From NCBI RefSeq assembly GCF_004217545.1, contig NZ_SHKY01000001.1:2790001-2854000 (forward strand): a stretch of 64,000 bases of DNA, in the 5' to 3' direction. A model generated the notes under the pieces. That model made no database searches. It was not told where the DNA came from and was given only the letters and a program-made list of their open reading frames with translations. The DNA comes from Krasilnikovia cinnamomea. Its GTDB lineage: Bacteria > Actinomycetota > Actinomycetes > Mycobacteriales > Micromonosporaceae. Positions 18,401-24,419 of this stretch are shown here, piece by piece. Made by a program: the position numbers and the translations under genes. Each line of letters starts with the position of its first letter. Position 1 is the first letter of the stretch.

Positions 18401-20332
18401 CGTCGTGTTCCACGCCAGCTTGCCCGCCGGCACCGTCCACGTCCCCGCCACCGCCGGCGACGTCGCGATCGTCGTCTTACCGTCCGCGCTCAACACCGTG
18501 TACACGTAGCTCAGGCCCTGGGCCGGCCAGTTGTCCGAGTCGTGGCCCTTGACCAGCAACTCCGGCGTCAGCGTGTTAACCACCGAGTTGTTGCCCGGGT
18601 ACCGCACATCGACCTGCGGGGCGACGTTGGTGGCATACGTCAGCTCCAACACCGGCTTGTGCGACCCACTGTTGTAGTTCGCCGAGGTGAACCGCTTCCA
18701 CGCGTTCGAGTCGGACTCCGACGCGGTCAACGCCAGACCGTAGTTCGGGTTGCCCTTCGACCAGCCATCGATCGTGGCCGGGTTCAGGTTCACCGACACC
18801 CACTTACCCTGCGACCGGTTCCCGCCCGTGTTGGTGCACGCCGCACCCGGATCCGTCACCGTCAACGACCCGATCGACCCCGAATAGGCCGGGCCGTCCC
18901 AGCCCCCGTTGGTCAGACCGGCGACCGTCCAGCTCTCCGTGGAGGCCCGCACATCGAACGCCCGGTCCACCGTGCACGAATAGGTCCAGGACAGGAACAG
19001 CTTCAACACGGCCTTCGTGATCCGCTTGCCCTTGAAACCGTCATCGTCGAACTCGTCGAAGTGAATGAACGACCGCGCCTTGACCGTCCCACCGTTGTAC
19101 GTACCGACCGGCAGGTTGTCACCGTTCTGATTCGTCGTCGAGTTGTCGTTGTCCACGTACACGTCACCCGTGGTGCCGGTGGTCGCGGTCGGATCCACCC
19201 GCACCGGGTAGACCCGCGCCGGGTCGTCCAGCCACGCCCGGTCGGCCTCCACATGCAGCACCGGCACACCGTCACGCTCGGAAAGCTGGTAGGTCACCCC
19301 ACCCGACTCGGCCGGCGCACCCGAACGCGGATCGACCTTCGAGTCCTGCATCCAACCCTTCGGGAACCAGGCGACCGCCTTACCGTCGGCGTTGCGCAAC
19401 TCGATGCTGCCGTCGCCGGCCAGCCGCGGCGTCAAACCCTTCAGCGCGAGGGGGAAGGTCCACGACGACGGCGCGTCCTTCGACCGCAGGATGAACGTCT
19501 CCTTGATACCGGAGTCAAACGTCTGCAACTCCAGGTCGGTCTGCGGGAGGATGCCCGGGTACGTGGCGGTGTTGCCGTCCACGGTCGGAGTGACCGGGGC
19601 CGCGCCGTCGAGGGTGTAGCCGACACTCTCGCCCGTGGGCAGCTTGAGCGTCGCGAGCTGCTTGCCCGCATCGGGGGCCTTGGCCGGAGCGTCGGCGGGT
19701 GCGCTGGGGGCCGTCGACGGCGCCACCTGACCCGGCTCCTGCCCGGGCGCCTCGACCGGGGCCTTCACCACCGGAACCTTCGCCGCCAGCGACGCGTCCA
19801 GGCTGTTCGCCGCCATGTGCAGCCGCCCGTCGGCACGCTTCTCCAGATCCGCATCGATCGGCTGGAAGGTGCCGTCCTTGCCCCGGAAGTTCACCGGCCC
19901 GGTGTACGTCTTCGCCGTCACCGAACCGTCCGCGTTGTCGAACACATCCGAGCGGGCGGTGGACTTGTCCTCGTCCCGCTCGCTGGTCTTCGCGTCGAAG
20001 CCGAGGTCCGCGTCGGGGGTGACCTTGCGGCCCCGGTTCGGGTCGTACGGCTGGTACGAGTCCAGCGTGCCGGGGGCCGGCTTCGGCGCCCGACCGGCAC
20101 CACCCTGCGCCGTGGTGTCCGCCGTCGTGGCGGGCCGGTCGCTGCCGCCCGGACCGCGCTTCTGCTGCGGTACCACCGGATCCGGCTTCGCCCACGCCGG
20201 CCGCTGCGACACCCACGACCACAACCACGAGACCGGCAACTCCGGGTCCCGCACAGCCCCCACGGGGGCGGCGACCGTCAGTCCGAACACGACCGCCGTG
20301 GCAACAGCGATCTTCCCAGCGGCACGGCGCAT
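9485..20332 (-). CDS. Secreted RHS polymorphic toxin with Hint and C-terminal deaminase-fold toxin domain
   Basis: A 3,615-residue protein. It has a signal peptide at about 1-26 (cleavage after APVGA), a DNRLRE-type module at about 388-567 and an Fn3-like segment to about 670. RHS/YD repeats begin near 690 and are interrupted by three LamG-like (laminin-G/concanavalin) domains near 920-1140, 1215-1440 and 1960-2165. The RHS core ends near 3005 (VYDPLGKVIASAGA, then NRYQYGDANPLTVTDPTGHWG). Next come a Lys-rich amphipathic region at about 3044-3164, hydrophobic Gly/Ala helices to about 3260 and a Hint domain at about 3340-3490. The Hint domain opens with HSFDPDTRVLM, with Ser where inteins have Cys, and closes with VLVHNN. 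The last 120 residues carry H3559-A-E and C3586-P-A-C3589, the zinc motif of the cytidine-deaminase superfamily. The ATG has GGGGGAGGAG upstream. The toxin is probably exported, with the tip released by Hint cleavage. Confidence 0.9.
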   Translation of the reverse strand: MRRAAGKIAVATAVVFGLTVAAPVGAVRDPELPVSWLWSWVSQRPAWAKPDPVVPQQKRGPGGSDRPATTADTTAQGGAGRAPKPAPGTLDSYQPYDPNRGRKVTPDADLGFDAKTSERDEDKSTARSDVFDNADGSVTAKTYTGPVNFRGKDGTFQPIDADLEKRADGRLHMAANSLDASLAAKVPVVKAPVEAPGQEPGQVAPSTAPSAPADAPAKAPDAGKQLATLKLPTGESVGYTLDGAAPVTPTVDGNTATYPGILPQTDLELQTFDSGIKETFILRSKDAPSSWTFPLALKGLTPRLAGDGSIELRNADGKAVAWFPKGWMQDSKVDPRSGAPAESGGVTYQLSERDGVPVLHVEADRAWLDDPARVYPVRVDPTATTGTTGDVYVDNDNSTTNQNGDNLPVGTYNGGTVKARSFIHFDEFDDDGFKGKRITKAVLKLFLSWTYSCTVDRAFDVRASTESWTVAGLTNGGWDGPAYSGSIGSLTVTDPGAACTNTGGNRSQGKWVSVNLNPATIDGWSKGNPNYGLALTASESDSNAWKRFTSANYNSGSHKPVLELTYATNVAPQVDVRYPGNNSVVNTLTPELLVKGHDSDNWPAQGLSYVYTVLSADGKTTIATSPAVAGTWTVPAGKLAWNTTYLYTVKAYDKVTYSTATPAYAFTTAVPQPTLTSDLAQNGGKGFDASTGNYTTSATDANVATVGPSLAITRSYNSLDPRRDNAFGTGWSSILDTRATRITDTANSVQSVRITYPTGEEVAFGRNSNGTFTPPSGRFSTLTEQSSGGTVTGYTLTDKDATVYTFGRALTGGKVFRLTSIKDANNRALTVAYDAAGNPTTLTSASGRTLKMGWETPAGATAPHVSWVATDPTKPGDWDTANTWSYGYTEDRLTKVCQPDNWSQCWTYDYDTTSQYANAVLNVGPESYWPLGDAAGSVAAKSVVLSNAGMDNARYNFTTSGHPGPLAGGTATATGFNGTSSFVQLPSGLVADGQYQSVSMWFNTTTPGGVLFSYNGDPLSKGTTTGNYTPALYIDKNGKLRGELYIGNAAAAMQSNTVVTDGKWHHVVLAGEGDSQTMYIDGVAKATLAGTIKRAVANVTETVNIGGGYVGGLWPDHVNTGASPAKATYFKGSISDVAFFNSTLDASTVATLNASGRTAQPVLSKVTRPSGGVTATVGYDKVTGKVSTVVDENGGTWRLANPTVAGSSLVYAAAVLGAKPKDYWRLGDTDVTDAVNEVAGGQATYNSVTLNTAGKFGDTPAASFNGTSSYLELPAEDVPTTGPNTIEMWFKLPAGNTKGGVLFGYQVDAIDEAATSGWTPALYVGTDGKLRGGLWTGSAATPMTAPTAVNDGKWHHVALTATTNAQALYLDGAVAAVKSGTVIATEATHAYVGAGRWAGGWPGRTTDTGWWPGQISDVAFYDSALNGDQVKNHVDTVKQTAPVAMTMVSGVATAIPMPVSQVAVTTPTGGQQVSSYDLVNGNRIVAQSDVLGNTTMYGYDVGGFASMVYDPNGALTQTLQDARGNTKQSITCQDQSANKCSSVYFTYFPDATSTNLAPNPKNDALLTVRDGRSASATDDTYLTSNTYDDQGNLTTVTDPLKRVTRTVYTDANSVAADGGTPPAGLPTKVTTPGGATQTVTYFKSGDVAQVTEPNGKITKFTYDGLGQVLTETEISGAYPQGLVSTTTYDRMGRKVTETDPAVTNRVTGAVHTRVSTTVYDVDGNPVEERTEDATGGDAARVEKHGYNQYGQEVSSTTPGGATTTFTYDAAGRLVDQTGPDGVVTHSEYDAEGNLLSTTLRGYTGDPNNPSDARDLVLERNSYDPAGRLATVTDAMGWTTTHQYTDNGLEAKVFRTDGTQTHVIEENTYDAAGNLIREVTNNGATTVEHVFDAVNRETSTVADPAGLKRSTSVSYDADDRAVATTQKDASGTVMAKAEALYDVAGRMLAQTTYLTNSGGASPVGRWKLADGAGLKAADSAGNSPATAGSGVSWSDERGGSAVFAGTDAMTTPGAVVDTRRDFSVSAWVKLADTDRLHRAVSGGGGEQQSPFDLAYDKESNRWRFKILHGDVADSAGTLALSTTVPAAGRWTHLTGTYDASAGTAKLYVDGNLEATANGRAFGTAASMVLGAGMWNGDLGSRLKGGLSDVQVYQQALSATEVADVTSGAAPSAERKISRTSYTYDADDNVVSATDPNGNTSYTAYDEDNNVVKTTAPAALSETGTSGSVLANAVAWTGYNTFGEVTDSKDANGNWSLTYYDADGRPTLQRMPAYTPPGSSTPITPETISRYNASGQLETVTDPNGGITRFEYDQLDRLSKQTAVDGGVTTYAYDLAGDVLSVTDATGAVSTSTYDYLGRQLTSTDLIRQDNTAATTRYSYGFGGWLSETTSPTGVKQSTTYSPLGETLTVKDGANNVTTLTYDGAGQVVRSTLPDNTYTTTSYDLAGRATKSAAYNAAGTLLQDSSTEYDAAGNVVATIDGRKTRTTFDYDATGMLVRERQPISASDAIETTFGYDLEGNRTRFTDGRGNAFFTTYNAWGLRESQIEPSTPAHPDPADRTFTVVYDKTGRPVKQLLPGGVSVTNTYDAMGLLTKQSGAGAEVDTADRSFEYDKSGRLTKFSGDQGTNTIAYDDRDLPTSITGPSGNSSFTYNPDGAIASRTDAAGTTSFRYDTAGRLDKLTNTAKGVDQTYSYNKLSAVTKIAHGTGNSRNFSYDDLHRLTSDELKTGSGASIAKIEYGWNANGDLTSKKTSNFGGTTTTNTYDYDLADRLTSWNNGTATTVYSYDRSGNRIQNGGKQFTYDARNRLLTGDNANYSYTPRGTLRAVNGVETKTDAFGQVITQGIAGGGAQNYRYDAFGRAIRDGFSYTGLDNDLAADGEATYIRGTANEVIAETSGATTRYAWTDIHDDIVGQFTATGTTLDASVVYDPLGKVIASAGAMIGNLGYQSEWTDQTTNRVNMAARWYNTATGQFDTRDTANNNPVPDSVNANRYQYGDANPLTVTDPTGHWGVPSWMKSAARTVTSTVSSGWNSASSAVSSAWNTGYSYARATYNYGASKVKSVYKAGVKKIKKVYHKAKRVYNKVKKAVKKHVRQWASKAKRFYKKAVRAIKKHTPKWVKKAYNKAKNFVKKTAKAFKQAAKKTLSAAKRVVKKTVSVVKDAAKATKKWVVENKDTLLEVAAIGGAILAGMACTAVTAGAGAIACMVGAGALINLAKDSAQGDIHSLGDALGSMGTGALSGLAGGAGGMIASKVGTMVAGKVGTGLVGRLATEATENGVDEVFNQAITTGRVDLKSAAMGVIPGMSAFNRKSQGGGGLQSAAGLGLVSSGGGGGGCSRRSAGIHSFDPDTRVLMGDWSKRPIKDVKAGDLVMAAAPTSGTPTPKMVEVTHLNTDHEFSDVTVKDRNGRGSVLNTTQNHPFWNATDKKWSYARDLKPGDELKVAGRGKVRVSKVKNFAGTKEMHDLTVADIHTYYVIAGTKPVLVHNNDPAFANRACDVPRLERSAQRINRALDPIAQSQRDTVVMSTQDGPDLVASGVRDVDPRQRAELGGSELEARLPGQHAEVTANERAKDLGLRPRALSSYPHAICPACRQYLEEEGYRITDDGMSAVMRTFRGK

Positions 20333-20429
20333 CGCCGGCTCCTCCCCCGTGAATTCGTGAAACGCGAGGGAGTCTGCGGTACTGGCGAGACAGGAATCAA
20401 GTCAGGTACGGACGCGAGCCGGTAACGGT

Positions 20430-20996
20430 TCATCGATCCTTTGTCTCGGACAACACATCGGCGACCACGGAACGCACGCGCTCGGTCACCCTGGCGGGAT
20501 CCTCCTCGCCGATGATGGATACGTTCGCCTGCGATTTGCCAGATCCGATCACCACAAAATGGACGTTGGGCTGCGAAGCAGCAGAGGCGTCCACCGCCGC
20601 GTTGGGCGCCGCGCCAACTGTGAGGATCACGTCACACTTGCCACCGACCAGGGTTCCCAGGTAAGTGACCGCGTTCGCACCGGTCTGCGGCCCGTCGACC
20701 TCCAGGAACTGCACCTTGCCGTGGGTGTCGAGCGAGGCCTGCTGCATCCCCGCCCACACCGGCGCCGCCCGCTTGTCGGCCGTCCCACCTGCGGGAGTCA
20801 GCAGGCACGCGGTGCTCTCGGTGTAGACCCGGGCACGCGGGTCGGGCCGCCCGTCGGGCCACAGCGCCCAGGTCAGCCCACCGGCCACCAGCACCAGGGC
20901 GGCACCGCCGCCGATCAACCAGGTCCGCCGCCCACCGGGAAGCCGGAAGCCTTCGCGCCCGGTCTTGGCCGCCGAGCCCCGCAGTCGCTTGTCCAT
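20430..20996 (-). CDS. Membrane-anchored BMP-like periplasmic-binding fragment
   Basis: A 188-residue protein. It has a basic cytoplasmic N-terminus, one membrane segment at about 25-45 (WLIGGGAALVLVAGGLTWAL) and an extracytoplasmic domain resembling one lobe of BMP/Med-type substrate-binding proteins. The visible motifs are GGKCDVILTVGAAPNAAVDASA and PNVHFVVIGSG. Full family members have two lobes and about 320 residues, so this is a short form. The ATG at 20996 has AGGCGG five bases upstream. A longer start at 21029 is possible. It is on the same strand as, and 97 bp upstream of, the RHS gene, so it may be part of the toxin operon, perhaps as an accessory envelope protein (inference). Confidence 0.7.
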   Translation of the reverse strand: MDKRLRGSAAKTGREGFRLPGGRRTWLIGGGAALVLVAGGLTWALWPDGRPDPRARVYTESTACLLTPAGGTADKRAAPVWAGMQQASLDTHGKVQFLEVDGPQTGANAVTYLGTLVGGKCDVILTVGAAPNAAVDASAASQPNVHFVVIGSGKSQANVSIIGEEDPARVTERVRSVVADVLSETKDR

Positions 20997-21336
20997 TCGT
21001 CCGCCTAGCACGGCGCAGAGCGTACTCACCCTGTCCAGCCCTCATCGAAGTCACCTTGTGTAGCGACGCGGGCACCAATCCAGGCGGCGCCGCTGCGTCA
21101 CTATCAGTTACGTCATGCTCTGCTATTGACTCCTAGATGGGGACCGAGCAGGCCTCCGAGGGAGACATATTGGCACTTGGTGCTAGCCGAACGGAGGTTT
21201 TGACGCGGCGGACCGGTCACCGCACTTGAGTGACGTTAGGTAGCCATCTAGCGTCCGAGATACACCAGACGATGCCCGGCCGAGAACACGAACAGTGATT
21301 TCGCGGATCGCCTGCCCCTACCCGGAAAGAGGCACC
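20997..21336. other. Divergent intergenic region
   Basis: A 340-bp gap between the BMP-like gene (minus) and the epimerase-like gene (plus). It must hold two divergent promoters. TTGAC-like hexamers are visible on the plus strand near 21125 and 21200, but no properly spaced -10 was found. Confidence 0.4.
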
Positions 21337-22899
21337 ATGTCGCTGCCCGAGGTGCACCTCGTCGGCGGCACCCGCCCCGAGGCCGTCCGGCTCGCGCCCG
21401 TGGCGACCGCCATGCGGGAGGCTGCCCTGCTCGCCCCGATCCTGATCGCCGGCGGGCCGCAGCCCGCGATGGTCGGGCCGGCACTCGCGGCGTTCGGCCT
21501 CGACACCGACGTGACCCTGCCCGTCGGGGGCCGCACCCGAACCGGGGCGGAACCGTTGACCGACCTCATCCGGCAGCTCAACCTGCTGTGGGAGCGCCGT
21601 CCACCGGCCGCCGTGATCGTGCACGGCGACACCCCCACCAGCCTGGCCGGGGCGCTGGCCGCGTTCTCGCGCCGCATCCCGGTCGTACACCTGGAGGCGG
21701 GACGGCGCTCGATGAGCCTCGACGCGCCGTTTCCGGAGGAGGCCGACCAGCGTCTGATCGCGCAGCTCGCCGCGCTGCACCTCACCTCGACGCCGCTGGC
21801 CGCCATGAACCTGCTCGACGAGAACGTCGCCGCCCGCGCGGTGGTGATCACCGGCACGACCGTGCCGGAGGCCGCCGCTGCGGTCACCGGTCGTGAGCTG
21901 CGGTATCGCGACCCCGCGCTGGCGGCAGCCCGGGCCGCCGCCCAGCACCACCGGCTGGTCGCCGTGACCGTGGACGCGCCCCTGGAACGGGGCCTCACCG
22001 TGGTGCGCGCCCTGATCGCCCGGTATCCCGACATCTACGCGGTCCTGTCCGGCCCGGAGGAACCCACCGCGGAGCTGACTGGCGTGGACCGGCTCACCGT
22101 CACCGGCCCGCTGGCGCACCCGGACCTGTCCTGCCTGCTGTCCGACGCGTACCTGGTGCTGACCGACTCCGACGGCCTGCGGGAGGAGGCGCTGTCGTTC
22201 GGCGTCCCCGCGCTGATGCTCACCGACACCGACACCGACCTGGTCGTCGGCGAGGCGGCCCGGCTGCTGGACAGCCGGGTACGGCGCGACGCGATGACCG
22301 TGGGCGGCATTCCGTACGGCGACGGGCAGGCCGCCCGCCGCGTCGCCCAGGCCACCGCCGCCCTGCTCGGCCTGGAAGCGGACCCCGAACCGATGCCGAG
22401 CGCGCAGTCCCGGGAGGTCTCCCCGCGCCCCGGGGTGCCCCGGCCCCGCTCCGAGGCGCGCCGCGTGACCGTCGAGCACCCGGCCGCCCGGACCCCGCAG
22501 GTGGCGGCCGCGCCCAGCCGGTCCGGCGACGCTGTCGCCGAGGACGTCGCCGCCGGCTACGCGCAGGCGTGGATCGACGGCGACCGGCACGCGACGCGGC
22601 GCCTCCTGGCCCCGGACGTGGAGGTCGAGTGGAACCTCGACCCGCCGGTGGACGACGAGGAACTCGTGCAGACCCTGCACCGGATCGCGGTCTTCGCCAC
22701 GGAGATCTCGGTGGTCTCCCGGGTGTCCACCGGCGCGACGGCCGCACACGTCTACGACTGCGCGACCATGTTCGGCACGGTGCGTTTCGCCGAGTTCCTC
22801 ACCGTGACCGACGGCCAGATCACCGAGGTACGGCACGTGTACGACGCCGTCGGGCTGCACCGGTACCTGCCCACCCTGCTCGACGACTGCGAGCAGTGA
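21337..22899 (+). CDS. UDP-GlcNAc 2-epimerase-like protein fused to SnoaL-like domain
   Basis: A 520-residue fusion. Residues 1-350 follow the WecB/UDP-GlcNAc 2-epimerase fold: VHLVGGTRPEAVRLAPV, VHGDTPTSLAGALAAF, VHLEAGRRSMSLDAPFPEE and ITGTTVPEA. However, the usual HRREN substrate/catalytic segment is replaced by VTVDAPLERG, and the DSGGxQEE motif reads TDSDGLREE. Epimerase activity is therefore doubtful. After a Pro/Arg-rich linker (about 360-405) comes a SnoaL/NTF2-like domain (VAAGYAQAWIDGDRHATRRLLAPDVEVEWN). ATG 21337 has AAAGAGG upstream. A start 14 codons earlier is less likely. Two folds in one chain without key residues suggests a repurposed binding or regulatory protein. Its substrate is unknown. 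Confidence 0.8.
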   Translation: MSLPEVHLVGGTRPEAVRLAPVATAMREAALLAPILIAGGPQPAMVGPALAAFGLDTDVTLPVGGRTRTGAEPLTDLIRQLNLLWERRPPAAVIVHGDTPTSLAGALAAFSRRIPVVHLEAGRRSMSLDAPFPEEADQRLIAQLAALHLTSTPLAAMNLLDENVAARAVVITGTTVPEAAAAVTGRELRYRDPALAAARAAAQHHRLVAVTVDAPLERGLTVVRALIARYPDIYAVLSGPEEPTAELTGVDRLTVTGPLAHPDLSCLLSDAYLVLTDSDGLREEALSFGVPALMLTDTDTDLVVGEAARLLDSRVRRDAMTVGGIPYGDGQAARRVAQATAALLGLEADPEPMPSAQSREVSPRPGVPRPRSEARRVTVEHPAARTPQVAAAPSRSGDAVAEDVAAGYAQAWIDGDRHATRRLLAPDVEVEWNLDPPVDDEELVQTLHRIAVFATEISVVSRVSTGATAAHVYDCATMFGTVRFAEFLTVTDGQITEVRHVYDAVGLHRYLPTLLDDCEQ

Positions 22900-22937
22900 T
22901 CCCGGGAATTGTCGGTGGTCCCGGTTAGCGTGCGGGC

Positions 22938-23375
22938 ATGGCATACGACTTTCAAGTGACGGTCGACTGCGCCGACCCGCACACGCTGGCCGACTGGTGG
23001 GCCGAGACGCTCGGCTGGGAGGTGGAGCCTTCCGACGAGTCGTTCATCAAGGAGATGATCGCCAAGGGGATGGCCACCGAGGCCGACACCACCACCCACC
23101 GCGGGGTGCTGGTGTGGCGGATCGGCGCGGCGATCCGGCATCCCGAGGCGCTGCCCAGCGGCCGTCCCCGGCGAGTGCTCTTCCAGGTGGTCCCCGAGCC
23201 CAAGACGGTGAAGACCCGCATCCACCTCGACGTGTGGGTCGGCTCGGAGCGCGCCGAGGAGGAGCACGAGCGGCTGCTGGCCCGGGGCGCCACGCTCCTG
23301 CACCGGGGTCGGCAGGGCCCGCTGTCGTGGATCACCATGGCCGACCCGGAGGGCAACGAGTTCTGCCTCTCCTGA
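22938..23375 (+). CDS. VOC (glyoxalase-like) family protein
   Basis: A 145-residue protein with the two-module vicinal-oxygen-chelate fold of the Glyoxalase_6 type. The first module is FQVTVDCADPHTLADWWAETLGWEVEP. The C-terminal end is WITMADPEGNEFCLS, the usual metal-site glutamate region. It follows the epimerase-like fusion by 38 bp and may be co-transcribed, although the ribosome site is weak. Related proteins are often resistance or isomerase-like enzymes, but no substrate can be deduced here. The stop lies 20 bp from the end of the convergent hydrolase gene. Confidence 0.82.
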   Translation: MAYDFQVTVDCADPHTLADWWAETLGWEVEPSDESFIKEMIAKGMATEADTTTHRGVLVWRIGAAIRHPEALPSGRPRRVLFQVVPEPKTVKTRIHLDVWVGSERAEEEHERLLARGATLLHRGRQGPLSWITMADPEGNEFCLS

Positions 23376-23395
23376 GCGCGGACAGGCCACCCGCG

Positions 23396-24157
23396 TCACC
23401 TCGGCGCGCGGCGCCGGGTCCGTTCGAGCAGCGCCAGCAGGTTCTCCCAGTGCCGCTGCTCGCCCGCCTCCTGGTAGGCGGCGGTGTCGGCCATGGTGAA
23501 CCCGTGCTGGGCGCCGGGGTAGACCTCCGAGCGGTAGCGCACCCCGGCGGCGTCGAGCGCCCGCTCCAGCGTCTCGATCTGCTCCGCGGTCATCGACGGG
23601 TCCTGGTCGGCGTGGGCGAAATACGCCTCGCCGGTGATCCGCCGGGCGAGCCGGTGCGGGCTGTCCGGTGCGTCGCTGACGAGCCGGCCGGCGTGGAAGG
23701 CGGCGACCGCCGCGATCCGGTCGGGGAACGCGGCCGCCGCGCGTACCGCGTTGGTGCCGCCCATGCAGTATCCGACGATCGCCGCCGGGCCCGCCGCGAC
23801 ACCGTCCTGCGCGGCGAGGAAGTCGAGATACGCGCGGCTGTCGCGGGTGACGGTCTCGTTGTCCAGCCGCATGATCAGGGGCATGATCTGCTCGATGATC
23901 CGTCCGCGCTGCTCCGGATCGGACAGTCCCGACAGGTCGAACAACGGCGCGCGCCCGGCCCGGAACAGCAGGTGGGGTACGAGGACCGCGTACCCCTGCC
24001 CGGCGATCCGGTCGGCCATCTCGAACAGCCGGGGCCGCAGCCCAAACGCGTCCTGGTAGACGAGCACTCCCGGCCACGGCCCGGCTCCGTCGGGGCGCAC
24101 CAGGTACGCGTCGGCGATGCCGTCCTCGGTGGGGATGTCCACCACGATCTTGTGCAT
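23396..24157 (-). CDS. Dienelactone hydrolase family protein
   Basis: A 253-residue alpha/beta hydrolase with the dienelactone-hydrolase nucleophile motif GYCMGG (Cys nucleophile). An acidic residue lies in FAHADQDPSM and the catalytic histidine in YPGAQHGFTMAD. This is a complete Cys-Asp-His triad. The ATG at 24157 has GGAGG eight bases upstream. Family members hydrolyse cyclic esters or similar small ester substrates in the cytosol. The natural substrate cannot be told from sequence. The gene is divergent from the chitinase gene. Confidence 0.88.
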   Translation of the reverse strand: MHKIVVDIPTEDGIADAYLVRPDGAGPWPGVLVYQDAFGLRPRLFEMADRIAGQGYAVLVPHLLFRAGRAPLFDLSGLSDPEQRGRIIEQIMPLIMRLDNETVTRDSRAYLDFLAAQDGVAAGPAAIVGYCMGGTNAVRAAAAFPDRIAAVAAFHAGRLVSDAPDSPHRLARRITGEAYFAHADQDPSMTAEQIETLERALDAAGVRYRSEVYPGAQHGFTMADTAAYQEAGEQRHWENLLALLERTRRRAPR

Positions 24158-24340
24158 TGCGGGCGCCTCCTGCCGGGCAATTCATCTGATCACGGCGAAA
24201 CGTACACCCGACGCCGCAGGCATGCCGCCCGGAATGTGCGAACGGCGCGAGGAGGCAAGTCACACCGCCGCGCGAGGCGTGAGAAGTTCTCGTGATCGTC
24301 CACGCATCCGTCGTCACGCTGCGGACCTTCAGTCAGTTTT

Positions 24341-24358
24341 AAGGTGCATACAAACCTT
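24341..24358 (+). promoter_or_regulatory. Inverted repeat upstream of chitinase gene
   Basis: AAGGT and ACCTT arms (24341-24345, 24354-24358) separated by 8 bases, in a locally AT-richer stretch 62 bp before the chitinase start. It could be an operator for substrate induction. The arms are short, so chance is possible. Confidence 0.35.
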
Positions 24359-24419
24359 ACTAATACAGCGGGGCACCAGAATCGACGCCTGTCAGAACCA
24401 CCCGAGATAGGAGTCTTCG

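Noticed and set aside
17741-20425. An 894-codon plus-strand frame opposite the RHS N-terminus
   Set aside because: Same reason. It also lacks a ribosome site and overlaps the RHS start region.
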